This document shows positions 57,783 to 64,000 of a stretch of DNA of 64,000 bases, one piece after another. The DNA is taken from assembly GCF_020532705.1 (NCBI RefSeq), contig NZ_JAJAVD010000001.1, positions 1,612,001 through 1,676,000 of the forward strand, given 5' to 3'. Source of the stretch: Methylobacillus caricis (GTDB lineage Bacteria > Pseudomonadota > Gammaproteobacteria > Burkholderiales > Methylophilaceae). Position numbers and translations under genes: made by a program. The notes below the pieces were generated by a model. That model worked only from the letters and a program-made list of their open reading frames with translations. It did no database searches and was not told the origin of the DNA. Position 1 is the stretch's first letter, and the number at the start of each line of letters is the position of its first letter.

Positions 57783-58309
57783 GCGCAAGAAAACTGACAT
57801 TGGTACTGGCAGGCGTGGCACTGGCATCTGCCGCCATCGCCATATGGCAGGCCAATGAGATCCGTGAAATCCGCAATTTCAATCAGGCGATCCAGGAAGG
57901 CAAGACGCCCACCAGCCACAAGCAGTCTTACGAGGCCAAGTTTGCTGTTGCCTACTGGCAGGCCAACAATGGCCGTTTCCAGGAAGCCACCCAACTATTC
58001 GGCCAGTTGCTGGAACAAGGGTCGGACACCCAGAAATCGGCAGTGCAATACAATACCGGCAACATTTTCTTCCTGCGCGGCCTGGCCATCAACGGCCGCG
58101 ACATCACGGTGCGTGACGAAACGGAATACCTGCTCAACCAGGCGCGCACCGCCTATGAACAATCACTCAGGCTGGACCATACCTTCTGGGATGCCAAGCA
58201 TAACCTTGACCGTGTATTGAGCATGCTTCCTGCGACCCCCACTCCAGGCGTGGGTGAATCCGACTCACCTGGCCTGATCATGGGCAACATCCCGGTAGGG
58301 TTGCCTTGA
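57773..58309 (+). CDS. mxaK: MxaK, methanol dehydrogenase accessory protein
   Basis: The ATG at 57773 has a GAGGTAAG ribosome site and begins a 178-residue protein with a membrane anchor (about residues 9-26). The rest has helical TPR-like repeats, such as AYWQANNGRFQEATQLFGQLLEQG and KSAVQYNTGNIFFLRG. Its place and size match mxaK. It overlaps mxaC by ten bases; mxaL begins nine bases after. Confidence 0.86.
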   Translation: MALSARKLTLVLAGVALASAAIAIWQANEIREIRNFNQAIQEGKTPTSHKQSYEAKFAVAYWQANNGRFQEATQLFGQLLEQGSDTQKSAVQYNTGNIFFLRGLAINGRDITVRDETEYLLNQARTAYEQSLRLDHTFWDAKHNLDRVLSMLPATPTPGVGESDSPGLIMGNIPVGLP

Positions 58310-58317
58310 AGGCCGGT

Positions 58318-59301
58318 ATGCTGAAACGCCTGCTTTCATTATTGCGCCGGTATTTCCATCGCGACACCGCGCTGCTTGCGATCGCCATGCTGTTGCTGGT
58401 TGCAGCCGCATTCAAGCCCACGGTGCCCATGCCGCGGAATATCTATAGCTACATGCTGGTTGTCGACATCAGCCAGAGCATGAACACCAAAGGCATGTTC
58501 TGGCGCGGCAGGGAAGTGACAAGGCTGGAATATGCCAAGCACATGATGCATGACTTGGTAGCCGCCATGCCCTGCGGCAGTCGCGTCAGCCTCACGTTCT
58601 TTTCAGGCCTCAGTGTAGCCGCGCTTTATACCCCGATCGAGGTATGCGCCAGCTATGCCGCCATCCAGGACACAATCGCCCGTGCCGAGTGGCGCCAGGC
58701 ATGGTCAGGCAACACCCGCCTGCGGGAAGGCGTGGATTCATTGAGCCGCCTGCTGCGCACCATGCCGGAACCCACCCAGCCGATATTCTTTACTGACGGT
58801 GAAGAAGCGCCGCGCCTCCATGCATTCAACACGCGCGACCTCAGCAACTTCCAGGGCGGCAACGGCTGGCTGATCGTCGGCATTGGCAGCAAGGATCCCA
58901 AGCCCATCCCCAAACTGGATGAAAGCAACAAAGTGATCGGCTACTGGTCTGCAGAAAACTTCACCATGCAACCCGGCATTGCGCAAATTTCCCAACAGAA
59001 CTTCGGCAACCGGGATGACGGCACTGCCAGCAGTGAAAATGACAGGTACCAGTCCAGGCTGGATGAGGAATACCTGCTCAAACTAAGCAAGGAAATTGGC
59101 GCAAATTATGTCAATGGCGAGAGCATGATGAATGTGAAGTCTGCCATGGACGACCTCAAGCCAAGCAGGCGCGATTTTTCACCCATGCAGATAGACTGGC
59201 TGCTGGTGCTGGTCTCCGGCCTGCTGGTACTCAGCTCTTATGCTCCGCAACGCCTGATTAAATTACTCAGGCGAATATTGAGTCGTAGAACAGCAAACTA
59301 A
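58318..59301 (+). CDS. mxaL: MxaL, von Willebrand A membrane protein
   Basis: The ATG at 58318 has an AAGG site; an in-frame TTG at 58306 overlaps the mxaK stop and is an alternative. The 327-residue protein has an N-terminal membrane segment (about 18-35), a VWA domain with MIDAS motif VVDISQSMNTKG (about 49-60), and a C-terminal membrane segment (about 288-307). It is the third VWA protein here and closes the cluster; mxaD is not present after it. Confidence 0.9.
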   Translation: MLKRLLSLLRRYFHRDTALLAIAMLLLVAAAFKPTVPMPRNIYSYMLVVDISQSMNTKGMFWRGREVTRLEYAKHMMHDLVAAMPCGSRVSLTFFSGLSVAALYTPIEVCASYAAIQDTIARAEWRQAWSGNTRLREGVDSLSRLLRTMPEPTQPIFFTDGEEAPRLHAFNTRDLSNFQGGNGWLIVGIGSKDPKPIPKLDESNKVIGYWSAENFTMQPGIAQISQQNFGNRDDGTASSENDRYQSRLDEEYLLKLSKEIGANYVNGESMMNVKSAMDDLKPSRRDFSPMQIDWLLVLVSGLLVLSSYAPQRLIKLLRRILSRRTAN

Positions 59302-59459
59302 CTCTTTAAGTTAGCGGAATGACAGGAAATTGGTGGCAATAGCTTGGCAGGCGCCATAACCAACAGGCAATGCTATCCAACCGATGAAAAGTTGAAAAAG
59401 GTCAACCAAGCGCATCAATCTATTACAATCCCAGTCCTATGCATTATCAGGAAAATAGT

Positions 59460-59834
59460 ATGAAGTTGTTTGCAATTGCCTTGACGATGTGGATGATGGC
59501 ATTTCAATGCCAAGCCCATGCAACCTCGTATTCAGATAAAAAAGTATTCGAAGCAGATGCCAAGCAAGATATATTGAAAGAGCAATCCAGCCGTGAAAAC
59601 ATTGAACTTAGGCAGTTGATTGTGACGGAGTTCAGCGACAGCCTGAACCTCTGTGGTGAAATTCTCAGGACAAGCAAGCCGGAATGGGTTCGCTTCATGA
59701 AAATTTACGATAAAGAAACTGAAAGTTTTAATTCGGTATGGATAGAACCTGATGACCCAATCTTAGAAGTCGAGGAATTCAAAAGGAATCAATTTGACAC
59801 CTATTGGGATCGCCGTTGTTCAAGCATAAGGTAA
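59460..59834 (+). CDS. Small exported protein of unknown function
   Basis: I chose the ATG at 59460 (MKLFAIAL) because AGGAAAA lies upstream and a signal peptide starts right there (cleavage near HA, about residue 20). The mature part of about 100 residues is acidic and helical, with two Cys (CGEIL and RRCSS) that may pair. I know no family. It stands 158 bases after mxaL, so it may not belong to the mxa operon. A terminator follows. Confidence 0.6.
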   Translation: MKLFAIALTMWMMAFQCQAHATSYSDKKVFEADAKQDILKEQSSRENIELRQLIVTEFSDSLNLCGEILRTSKPEWVRFMKIYDKETESFNSVWIEPDDPILEVEEFKRNQFDTYWDRRCSSIR

Positions 59835-59859
59835 TCCATTATCTGAGCTCAGTACACCC

Positions 59860-59886
59860 AAGCCCTCATGATGAGGGCTTAGTTTT
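59860..59886 (+). terminator. Terminator after the small exported protein gene
   Basis: AAGCCCTCAT pairs with ATGAGGGCTT around a very small loop and is followed by AGTTTTAG. It lies between this gene and convergent hipA. Confidence 0.75.
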
Positions 59887-59922
59887 AGCTATTTCGTGTC
59901 ATTGACATCGTGCATTCTTGAC

Positions 59923-61173
59923 CTACACCGCGCCATGAATGATCTCACGTTGCCGTTTCAGGCATTCCTCAATTGTTGATTGAAACGCTAGAGTTGCGCC
60001 AAGGGATGCAGCAATTGAGGTGAGATGCTGCTGCACAGTAGTTTCAATCTCTCGAATGATGGTTGCGGCATGCTGTTGATTGATGCCAAAGGCCGCTGAC
60101 ACTTCCAACGCCAGTCGAATGCTGGATTGCTGTTGACCGGGGATGATAGCAAGCTCCTGATAACCCAGGTTCCTGAGCTGCATTTCGATATCGAATGCCG
60201 GAGCAAGTCGATATTGCCCATGACCGACATGCAGCATGCCATGATTCTTGACGTGATCATCCGTATTGTCCACCACCAGGTTGAATATCATTCTACGATA
60301 GAGCTGGTGCAGATCTTCGCGTGGATTGATGGATAGCCTACGTATCACCTGCGCAAATTCTTCATAACTGCCCATGCCATTCTCATATGGCACATTCAGC
60401 AACGCCGCAGCCGACAGATAATGCTGGCGGCTTTCTTTCTCGATTGCCCCATGACGGTCAAAGCGCTGGATCAGGATGGCATGTCCCTGAAGGATGGGTA
60501 CCAGGTGCGCAGGAGATACTTCGATGCCACACAGAGATGCCAGTTTCAGCAGGCTGATTTCCAGTAACTCAACATCGTGTGTATCTGCTGCGGATGGAAA
60601 CTTGGCAATCCATCGTCGTTGGTCATGAGTAAAGGTGGCCTTGGGTCGGGCTCCTCCCAGTGAGCCACCCCCATGCAGTAGCCTGCGCATTTGGGGAGTA
60701 ACTTCCATACCCAGTTCAAGCGCTCTCACTGACTTGGCGAGTGCTTCTAGAGCAACCAGGGCAGTTTCGTCATGCTCTGGCAACATTGGCAGTGCCTCAC
60801 TAAATACCATTGCGCCAACCCGATCTGCATTGGTCAGCAGCAATACATTTAGATCATCCAAAGGACCACCACGTTGGGCCTCAAGCACTCTACGCCCCCA
60901 GCTATCGGGCAATGCGTCCTTGAATGTCAAGGGCAAAGCACCGCCGTCACGCAGACGACTCTCGGACAACGGTAGTATTCCTGGTGTTAAAGGCAGATAG
61001 TCATGGTTGAGTGCAATGGAGGAAGGCAAGGCAAGATATTGTTTGCCATAGGCAAACTCGCCTGACTCGATATTGCCGCGACGCAACAGCTTCAGCAATC
61101 CTGTTGCCACTGGTGCTTGGTTTGTCTCAGTGGCAAGTCCCACGTACAGTTTGCGCTCAGAAATCACGTTCAT
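59923..61173 (-). CDS. hipA: HipA-family serine/threonine kinase toxin
   Basis: This protein has the HipA layout: an N-terminal beta domain with VGLATETN and ATGLLKLLRRG, the GGSLGGARPKA loop (about residues 165-175), and a C-terminal kinase core with NTDDHVKNHGML (about 300-311, catalytic Asp) and YRLAPAFDIEM (about 320-330, metal Asp). These motifs are complete, so it is likely an active kinase. I chose the ATG at 61173, overlapping hipB by 17 bases; a longer TTG start at 61197 exists. HipA toxins arrest growth by phosphorylating glutamyl-tRNA synthetase or a similar target. Confidence 0.88.
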   Translation of the reverse strand: MNVISERKLYVGLATETNQAPVATGLLKLLRRGNIESGEFAYGKQYLALPSSIALNHDYLPLTPGILPLSESRLRDGGALPLTFKDALPDSWGRRVLEAQRGGPLDDLNVLLLTNADRVGAMVFSEALPMLPEHDETALVALEALAKSVRALELGMEVTPQMRRLLHGGGSLGGARPKATFTHDQRRWIAKFPSAADTHDVELLEISLLKLASLCGIEVSPAHLVPILQGHAILIQRFDRHGAIEKESRQHYLSAAALLNVPYENGMGSYEEFAQVIRRLSINPREDLHQLYRRMIFNLVVDNTDDHVKNHGMLHVGHGQYRLAPAFDIEMQLRNLGYQELAIIPGQQQSSIRLALEVSAAFGINQQHAATIIREIETTVQQHLTSIAASLGATLAFQSTIEECLKRQREIIHGAV

Positions 61174-61501
61174 CCTCACTGATGGCACCAGCTGCAAACT
61201 TGCTGGCTGGTTTTCTCACGCGCTTGGCAAGCGTTGTTGGATAAGGCAGAGGCGCGAGATGATCAAGGGAGTCGAGTTGGCCAAACAGCCATAATGCATT
61301 AGCCATGATACCGATGCTGGCCGTGGGCTTGCCTGTCTCAATGGCGCGGTAGGTGTTCTGGGAACAAAACAAACGCTCGGCCATTTCCTTGATAGTCCAG
61401 CCTTGTGCAATGCGATGCGCACGTAGTCTGTGGCCGAGCAACTCCAATGAAGTTGATACTTCGCTATGGGTGCCGAGAATAGAGCTTGAGCGCTTTGACA
61501 T
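61157..61501 (-). CDS. hipB: HipB-family antitoxin, XRE-type regulator
   Basis: The 114-residue protein has a helix-turn-helix (about residues 20-75; RLRAHRIAQGWTIKEMAERLF, then SQNTYRAIETG). It lies directly upstream of hipA on the same strand and overlaps it, the standard antitoxin-toxin order. It should bind and silence HipA and repress its own promoter. The ATG at 61501 has no Shine-Dalgarno-like site; the leader is nearly all A and T. The product has a long Arg/Lys-rich tail. Confidence 0.88.
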   Translation of the reverse strand: MSKRSSSILGTHSEVSTSLELLGHRLRAHRIAQGWTIKEMAERLFCSQNTYRAIETGKPTASIGIMANALWLFGQLDSLDHLAPLPYPTTLAKRVRKPASKFAAGAISEDERDF

Positions 61502-61543
61502 CAATAAAATAAATTTAAATTAACTTAAAAATCATTTTATTGA
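61501..61543. promoter_or_regulatory. Putative HipB operator: 10-bp inverted repeat upstream of hipB
   Basis: TCAATAAAAT (61501-61510) and its exact complement ATTTTATTGA (61534-61543) lie 23 bp apart, with the left arm covering the hipB start codon. The spacer is AT-rich. It is a good candidate for HipB autorepression. Confidence 0.6.
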
Positions 61544-61680
61544 TCTTTATTTAAACATGCAAGTGTTTGAGGATGTGATAAATATTGACGGTCAATCAGA
61601 ACTTGAAACGATGATCATTCACAATCCGCATAGGAAGCGCAAACCACCGATCTAAATTCCGCAGCTTTTTGCTATGCCGC

Positions 61681-62157
61681 TCAAAGCTCATGCCCTTCCA
61701 CTCTCCCATGCACTCCCCAGCGCAACCATACCCGCAGACGCCTGAACTCGGTTGGGTCAACTGCGTCAGGCACAATCACGCAATGGGTGCGGCCACGCCC
61801 CAGTTTTAAATTGAGCATGGTCAGATAGCTGCTGACAAAACTGCTGCCCAGCACTTGTGCTTTTTCTCTTTTTCCGCTGCGTTTCAATACATACAGATCG
61901 CCCTTGCTGTCCAATTCCAGCCGGATACACGACTCTGGATGCGCCCTCAACGCCTGATGACGGGCGTGCCGCATGACTTGCCACGCAACAGCCAAGAGCA
62001 AGATGCCCTTCAGCCACCACATCATAGGAATTAACAACGCGGTTATGCCTGTCACTACACCTGCAATCGCAAAACCAAAGGCTAAAATGCGGGATGGCCG
62101 CAAGATCAAGGTCAGCGGCTTCACGCTATAATATTGAACTCTTTTCTGCATATCCAT
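61681..62157 (-). CDS. YgfX-family (CptA-like) membrane protein
   Basis: This 158-residue protein has two adjacent membrane segments (about residues 25-60) after a short start with LTLILRPSRIL, and a C-terminal half with FRRLRVWLRW near the end, the pattern of the YgfX/CptA (PF07254) family. In E. coli YgfX sits beside sdhE and ygfZ and has been described as a toxin acting on cytoskeleton proteins, though its true role is disputed. Here it is divergent from ygfZ by only 22 bases, which supports the family call. No sdhE is in this window. Confidence 0.78.
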   Translation of the reverse strand: MDMQKRVQYYSVKPLTLILRPSRILAFGFAIAGVVTGITALLIPMMWWLKGILLLAVAWQVMRHARHQALRAHPESCIRLELDSKGDLYVLKRSGKREKAQVLGSSFVSSYLTMLNLKLGRGRTHCVIVPDAVDPTEFRRLRVWLRWGVHGRVEGHEL

Positions 62158-62179
62158 TTGTATTTACCAAGGATTATTC

Positions 62180-63184
62180 ATGAGTCTATGGCACGAATTC
62201 CTGCTTACCCAGGACGCATCAGTCAATGATGGCAATGTCAGCTTCAGCCACAAGCCGGCCAGCGATGCCACTATCCTCACAGACCTGTCACATTATGGGC
62301 TGTTGTCACTGGAGGGAGAGGATGCCGTCACCTTCCTGCAAGGTCAAGTCACCAACGACGTGAAAAAGCTGGATGGCACACAAGGCCATTACAGTGGTTA
62401 TTGCACGCCTAAAGGCAGGCTATTGGCACTGTTCCTTGCGTTTGCCCGCCAGGACACGGTTTACCTGCAATTTGACCGCGCCCTGCTGGAGGCGGTCAGC
62501 AAGCGTTTAAGAATGTACGTATTACGCTCAAAAGTCGTGATCAAGGATATCAGTGATGCCACGGTGCGCCTGGGCATTGCCGGTAACCAGGCCAGCAGCG
62601 CCCTGCAGGCCCTGTTTGGCAACGTTCCACAGACTGAATATGCAACAAGCACATTCGAGGATGTCATGATCATTCGGCTGCCTGGCGCGCTCGCTCGATA
62701 TGAAATCATCATTCCCGCTGAAAAAGCGGCTGGCATTTGGTCTGCCCTCAGTCAGCATGCCACTCCTGCCAACAAGACAGACTGGGACTTGCGGGAGATC
62801 CACGCCGGCATCCCCGAGATTGTGCCTGCCACGCAAGAAGCATTTGTACCGCAAATGATCAACCTGGATGCGCTGAACGGCATCAATTTCAAGAAGGGTT
62901 GCTACACCGGCCAGGAAATCGTGGCCAGGACGCATTACCTCGGCAAGGTCAAGCGCCGTACACAATTGGCCCATATCGCTACCGACTCACGCCCTAATGC
63001 TGGCGACGAGGTGCAGGATGCAACTGGTGCTGTGACAGGGCAAATCGTTCGTAGCGCACCAAACCCAGGAGGAGGATATGATGTCTTGGCAGAAATACGC
63101 CTGGAAAGCCTGGAAAATGGGCCTGTGTCCTGGCAGGGAAATGTGATGGGACTGCTGTCATTACCCTACTCACTTGAAAAATAG
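62180..63184 (+). CDS. ygfZ: Folate-binding protein YgfZ
   Basis: The 334-residue protein is a GcvT-like tetrahydrofolate binder that helps in iron-sulfur enzyme maturation. The signature KGCYTGQEIVARTHYLGKVKRR lies at about residues 239-260, with the key Cys in the middle. The N-terminal FLQGQVTNDV block is also present. An AAGGAT ribosome site precedes the ATG. The divergent gene is ygfX. Confidence 0.95.
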   Translation: MSLWHEFLLTQDASVNDGNVSFSHKPASDATILTDLSHYGLLSLEGEDAVTFLQGQVTNDVKKLDGTQGHYSGYCTPKGRLLALFLAFARQDTVYLQFDRALLEAVSKRLRMYVLRSKVVIKDISDATVRLGIAGNQASSALQALFGNVPQTEYATSTFEDVMIIRLPGALARYEIIIPAEKAAGIWSALSQHATPANKTDWDLREIHAGIPEIVPATQEAFVPQMINLDALNGINFKKGCYTGQEIVARTHYLGKVKRRTQLAHIATDSRPNAGDEVQDATGAVTGQIVRSAPNPGGGYDVLAEIRLESLENGPVSWQGNVMGLLSLPYSLEK

Positions 63185-63241
63185 ATATTTTTCAAAAGCC
63201 GCTGTAAGAGAGCGAAGCATGGATGCATTGACCCATATAGT

Positions 63242-63260
63242 GATAATGATTATCATTTAT
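63242..63260. promoter_or_regulatory. Fur box upstream of the TonB-dependent receptor
   Basis: GATAATGATTATCATTTAT matches the 19-bp Fur consensus at about 16 positions, with the first 16 bases fitting throughout. It lies 25 bases before the receptor ATG, so Fur should repress the gene when iron is plentiful. Confidence 0.85.
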
Positions 63261-63285
63261 ATAAATAATTAAGGTTTTTCACTTC

Positions 63286-64000
63286 ATGAGTGCCAGCAAA
63301 ATATATCGCTCCCCATCTTCACTTACCATGGCGCTGCTATTGCTGAGTACGTCAGCAGACGCTGCGGAAACCAGCACGCTGGTCCTTGATCCGATCACGA
63401 TCAAAAGCAAAACCAATCAGGGCTCGACTCGACCAGGGGCATTGCGGGAAGATATCGTCAAGACTGAATCCATCAGTGAGCGTCGCATAGAACGATCAGG
63501 TGCCACCAACCTGACAGAGGCGCTGGAAAAACAACCCGGCATTGCGGTGCAGGTGGAATGCTCGATATGCAATGTCCGCAATGTGTTGTTGAATAACTTG
63601 CCCGGGCGCTACACCACTTTGATGATAGACGGCATTCCCATTTATTCCTCGGTATCGTCAGCTTATGGCCTCGATAGCGTCAGCGTCTGGGGCATAGAGC
63701 GCATCGATGTCGCGCGCGGGGCCGGTGCCAGTTTAATCGCCCCGGAAGCGCTGGCTGGTTCGGTCAATATTGTCAGCAAACGGCCCACGCAAGACATGGC
63801 AAGACTGCGCATGCAAGCCGGCAGTTATGGTGCCAGGCTATATGAGGGCTATCTCGCTACCGTGCTGGAAAACAGTGCCCTGACCGCCACCTTCAGCAAG
63901 AATCAGCACGACTCCGTCGATGAAAGTGGCGAAGGGGTCTCGGAATACACAGGTTATGACAGGAAAATGCTTGGGCTGGGCTGGTTTGCCGATGATCTTG
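63286..64000 (+). CDS. TonB-dependent outer membrane receptor (C-terminus cut by window edge)
   Basis: The ATG at 63286 begins a frame that runs off the window after 238 codons. A signal peptide (about residues 1-26, ending SADA), the TonB box-like strand LVLDPITI, and a plug domain (about 55-165; ALEKQPGIAVQ, DGIPIY, IERIDVARGAG and GSVNIVSKRP) are present. The plug has an unusual CSICN motif (about residues 87-91), two Cys spaced CxxC where most receptors have GvxiRG. A Fur box precedes it, so it should import an iron compound, siderophore or heme; the CxxC hints at a metal or redox feature. Confidence 0.93.
   Translation, partial: MSASKIYRSPSSLTMALLLLSTSADAAETSTLVLDPITIKSKTNQGSTRPGALREDIVKTESISERRIERSGATNLTEALEKQPGIAVQVECSICNVRNVLLNNLPGRYTTLMIDGIPIYSSVSSAYGLDSVSVWGIERIDVARGAGASLIAPEALAGSVNIVSKRPTQDMARLRMQAGSYGARLYEGYLATVLENSALTATFSKNQHDSVDESGEGVSEYTGYDRKMLGLGWFADDL

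Noticed and set aside
61157-61173. hipA truncated at its N-terminus
   Set aside because: The ATG at 61173 gives a protein with the expected HipA N-terminal strand pattern and the 17-base overlap with hipB is normal for such pairs.
1-64000. Search for CRISPR arrays, insertion sequences, phage genes, rRNA and tRNA
   Set aside because: No regularly spaced repeats, transposase or integrase motifs, or RNA gene signatures were seen by eye; a tRNA scan could still find one in the short intergenic gaps.

Overview
This 64 kb window looks like an ordinary chromosomal segment of an obligate methylotroph of the Betaproteobacteria, most likely family Methylophilaceae (Methylobacillus, Methylovorus or Methylophilus type). 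The clearest signs are an mxaRSACKL accessory cluster for methanol dehydrogenase (53959-59301), an NAD-dependent formate dehydrogenase (47937-49136), and a pgl / gndA / zwf group (26121-29427) that forms the oxidative branch of the ribulose monophosphate cycle. Gene orders such as aat-bpt, tyrA-aroA-cmk-rpsA-ihfB-lapA-lapB-pyrF, hom-thrC, fabA-fabB and glrK-qseG-glrR fit that group. No rRNA, tRNA, insertion sequence, prophage or CRISPR array was seen, and no gap without a gene exceeds 300 bases.

Layout: 1-6114 holds a truncated ygiQ-type radical SAM gene, a FadL-type porin, an unrecognised membrane protein with an internal repeat, and a 7TM diguanylate cyclase. 6303-12465 is a copper island: the P-type ATPase copA, a divergent copZ chaperone behind a CueR-type promoter, and a leftward group of a multicopper oxidase, a TolC-type lipoprotein and two small His-rich exported proteins. 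12606-25253 is housekeeping: N-degron transferases, aromatic amino acid synthesis, cmk, ribosomal protein S1, IHF beta, LPS assembly control, pyrF, metG and apbC. 25323-32952 covers a lipoprotein, the pentose phosphate enzymes, dcd, an amino acid decarboxylase and dihydrofolate reductase.

33071-37139 is a GlrK-QseG-GlrR two-component system followed by two GlrR-like sites, a sigma-54 promoter and a small envelope protein gene that appears to be its target. 37310-45743 has a YjfB-like protein, a PepSY protein, a GGDEF-EAL protein, thyA, thrC, hom, an AlaA-type aminotransferase and an Mth938-like protein. 45876-53659 has ccoG, an HPP protein, formate dehydrogenase with a LysR gene upstream, a MocR-type regulator, fabB and fabA. 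53959-59301 is the mxa cluster, whose putative promoter is bracketed by a perfect 12-bp inverted repeat. The end has a small exported protein, a hipBA toxin-antitoxin pair, ygfX and ygfZ diverging from 22 bp, and a Fur-box-controlled TonB-dependent receptor cut by the window edge.

The genes most specific to the lifestyle work together as follows. Methanol dehydrogenase, encoded elsewhere, is matured by the Mxa proteins. Formaldehyde enters the RuMP cycle and is oxidised through Zwf, Pgl and GndA, and formate is oxidised by the NAD-linked enzyme. No wholly new system is evident; the best leads are regulatory: the GlrR / sigma-54 unit and the inverted repeat around the mxa promoter.
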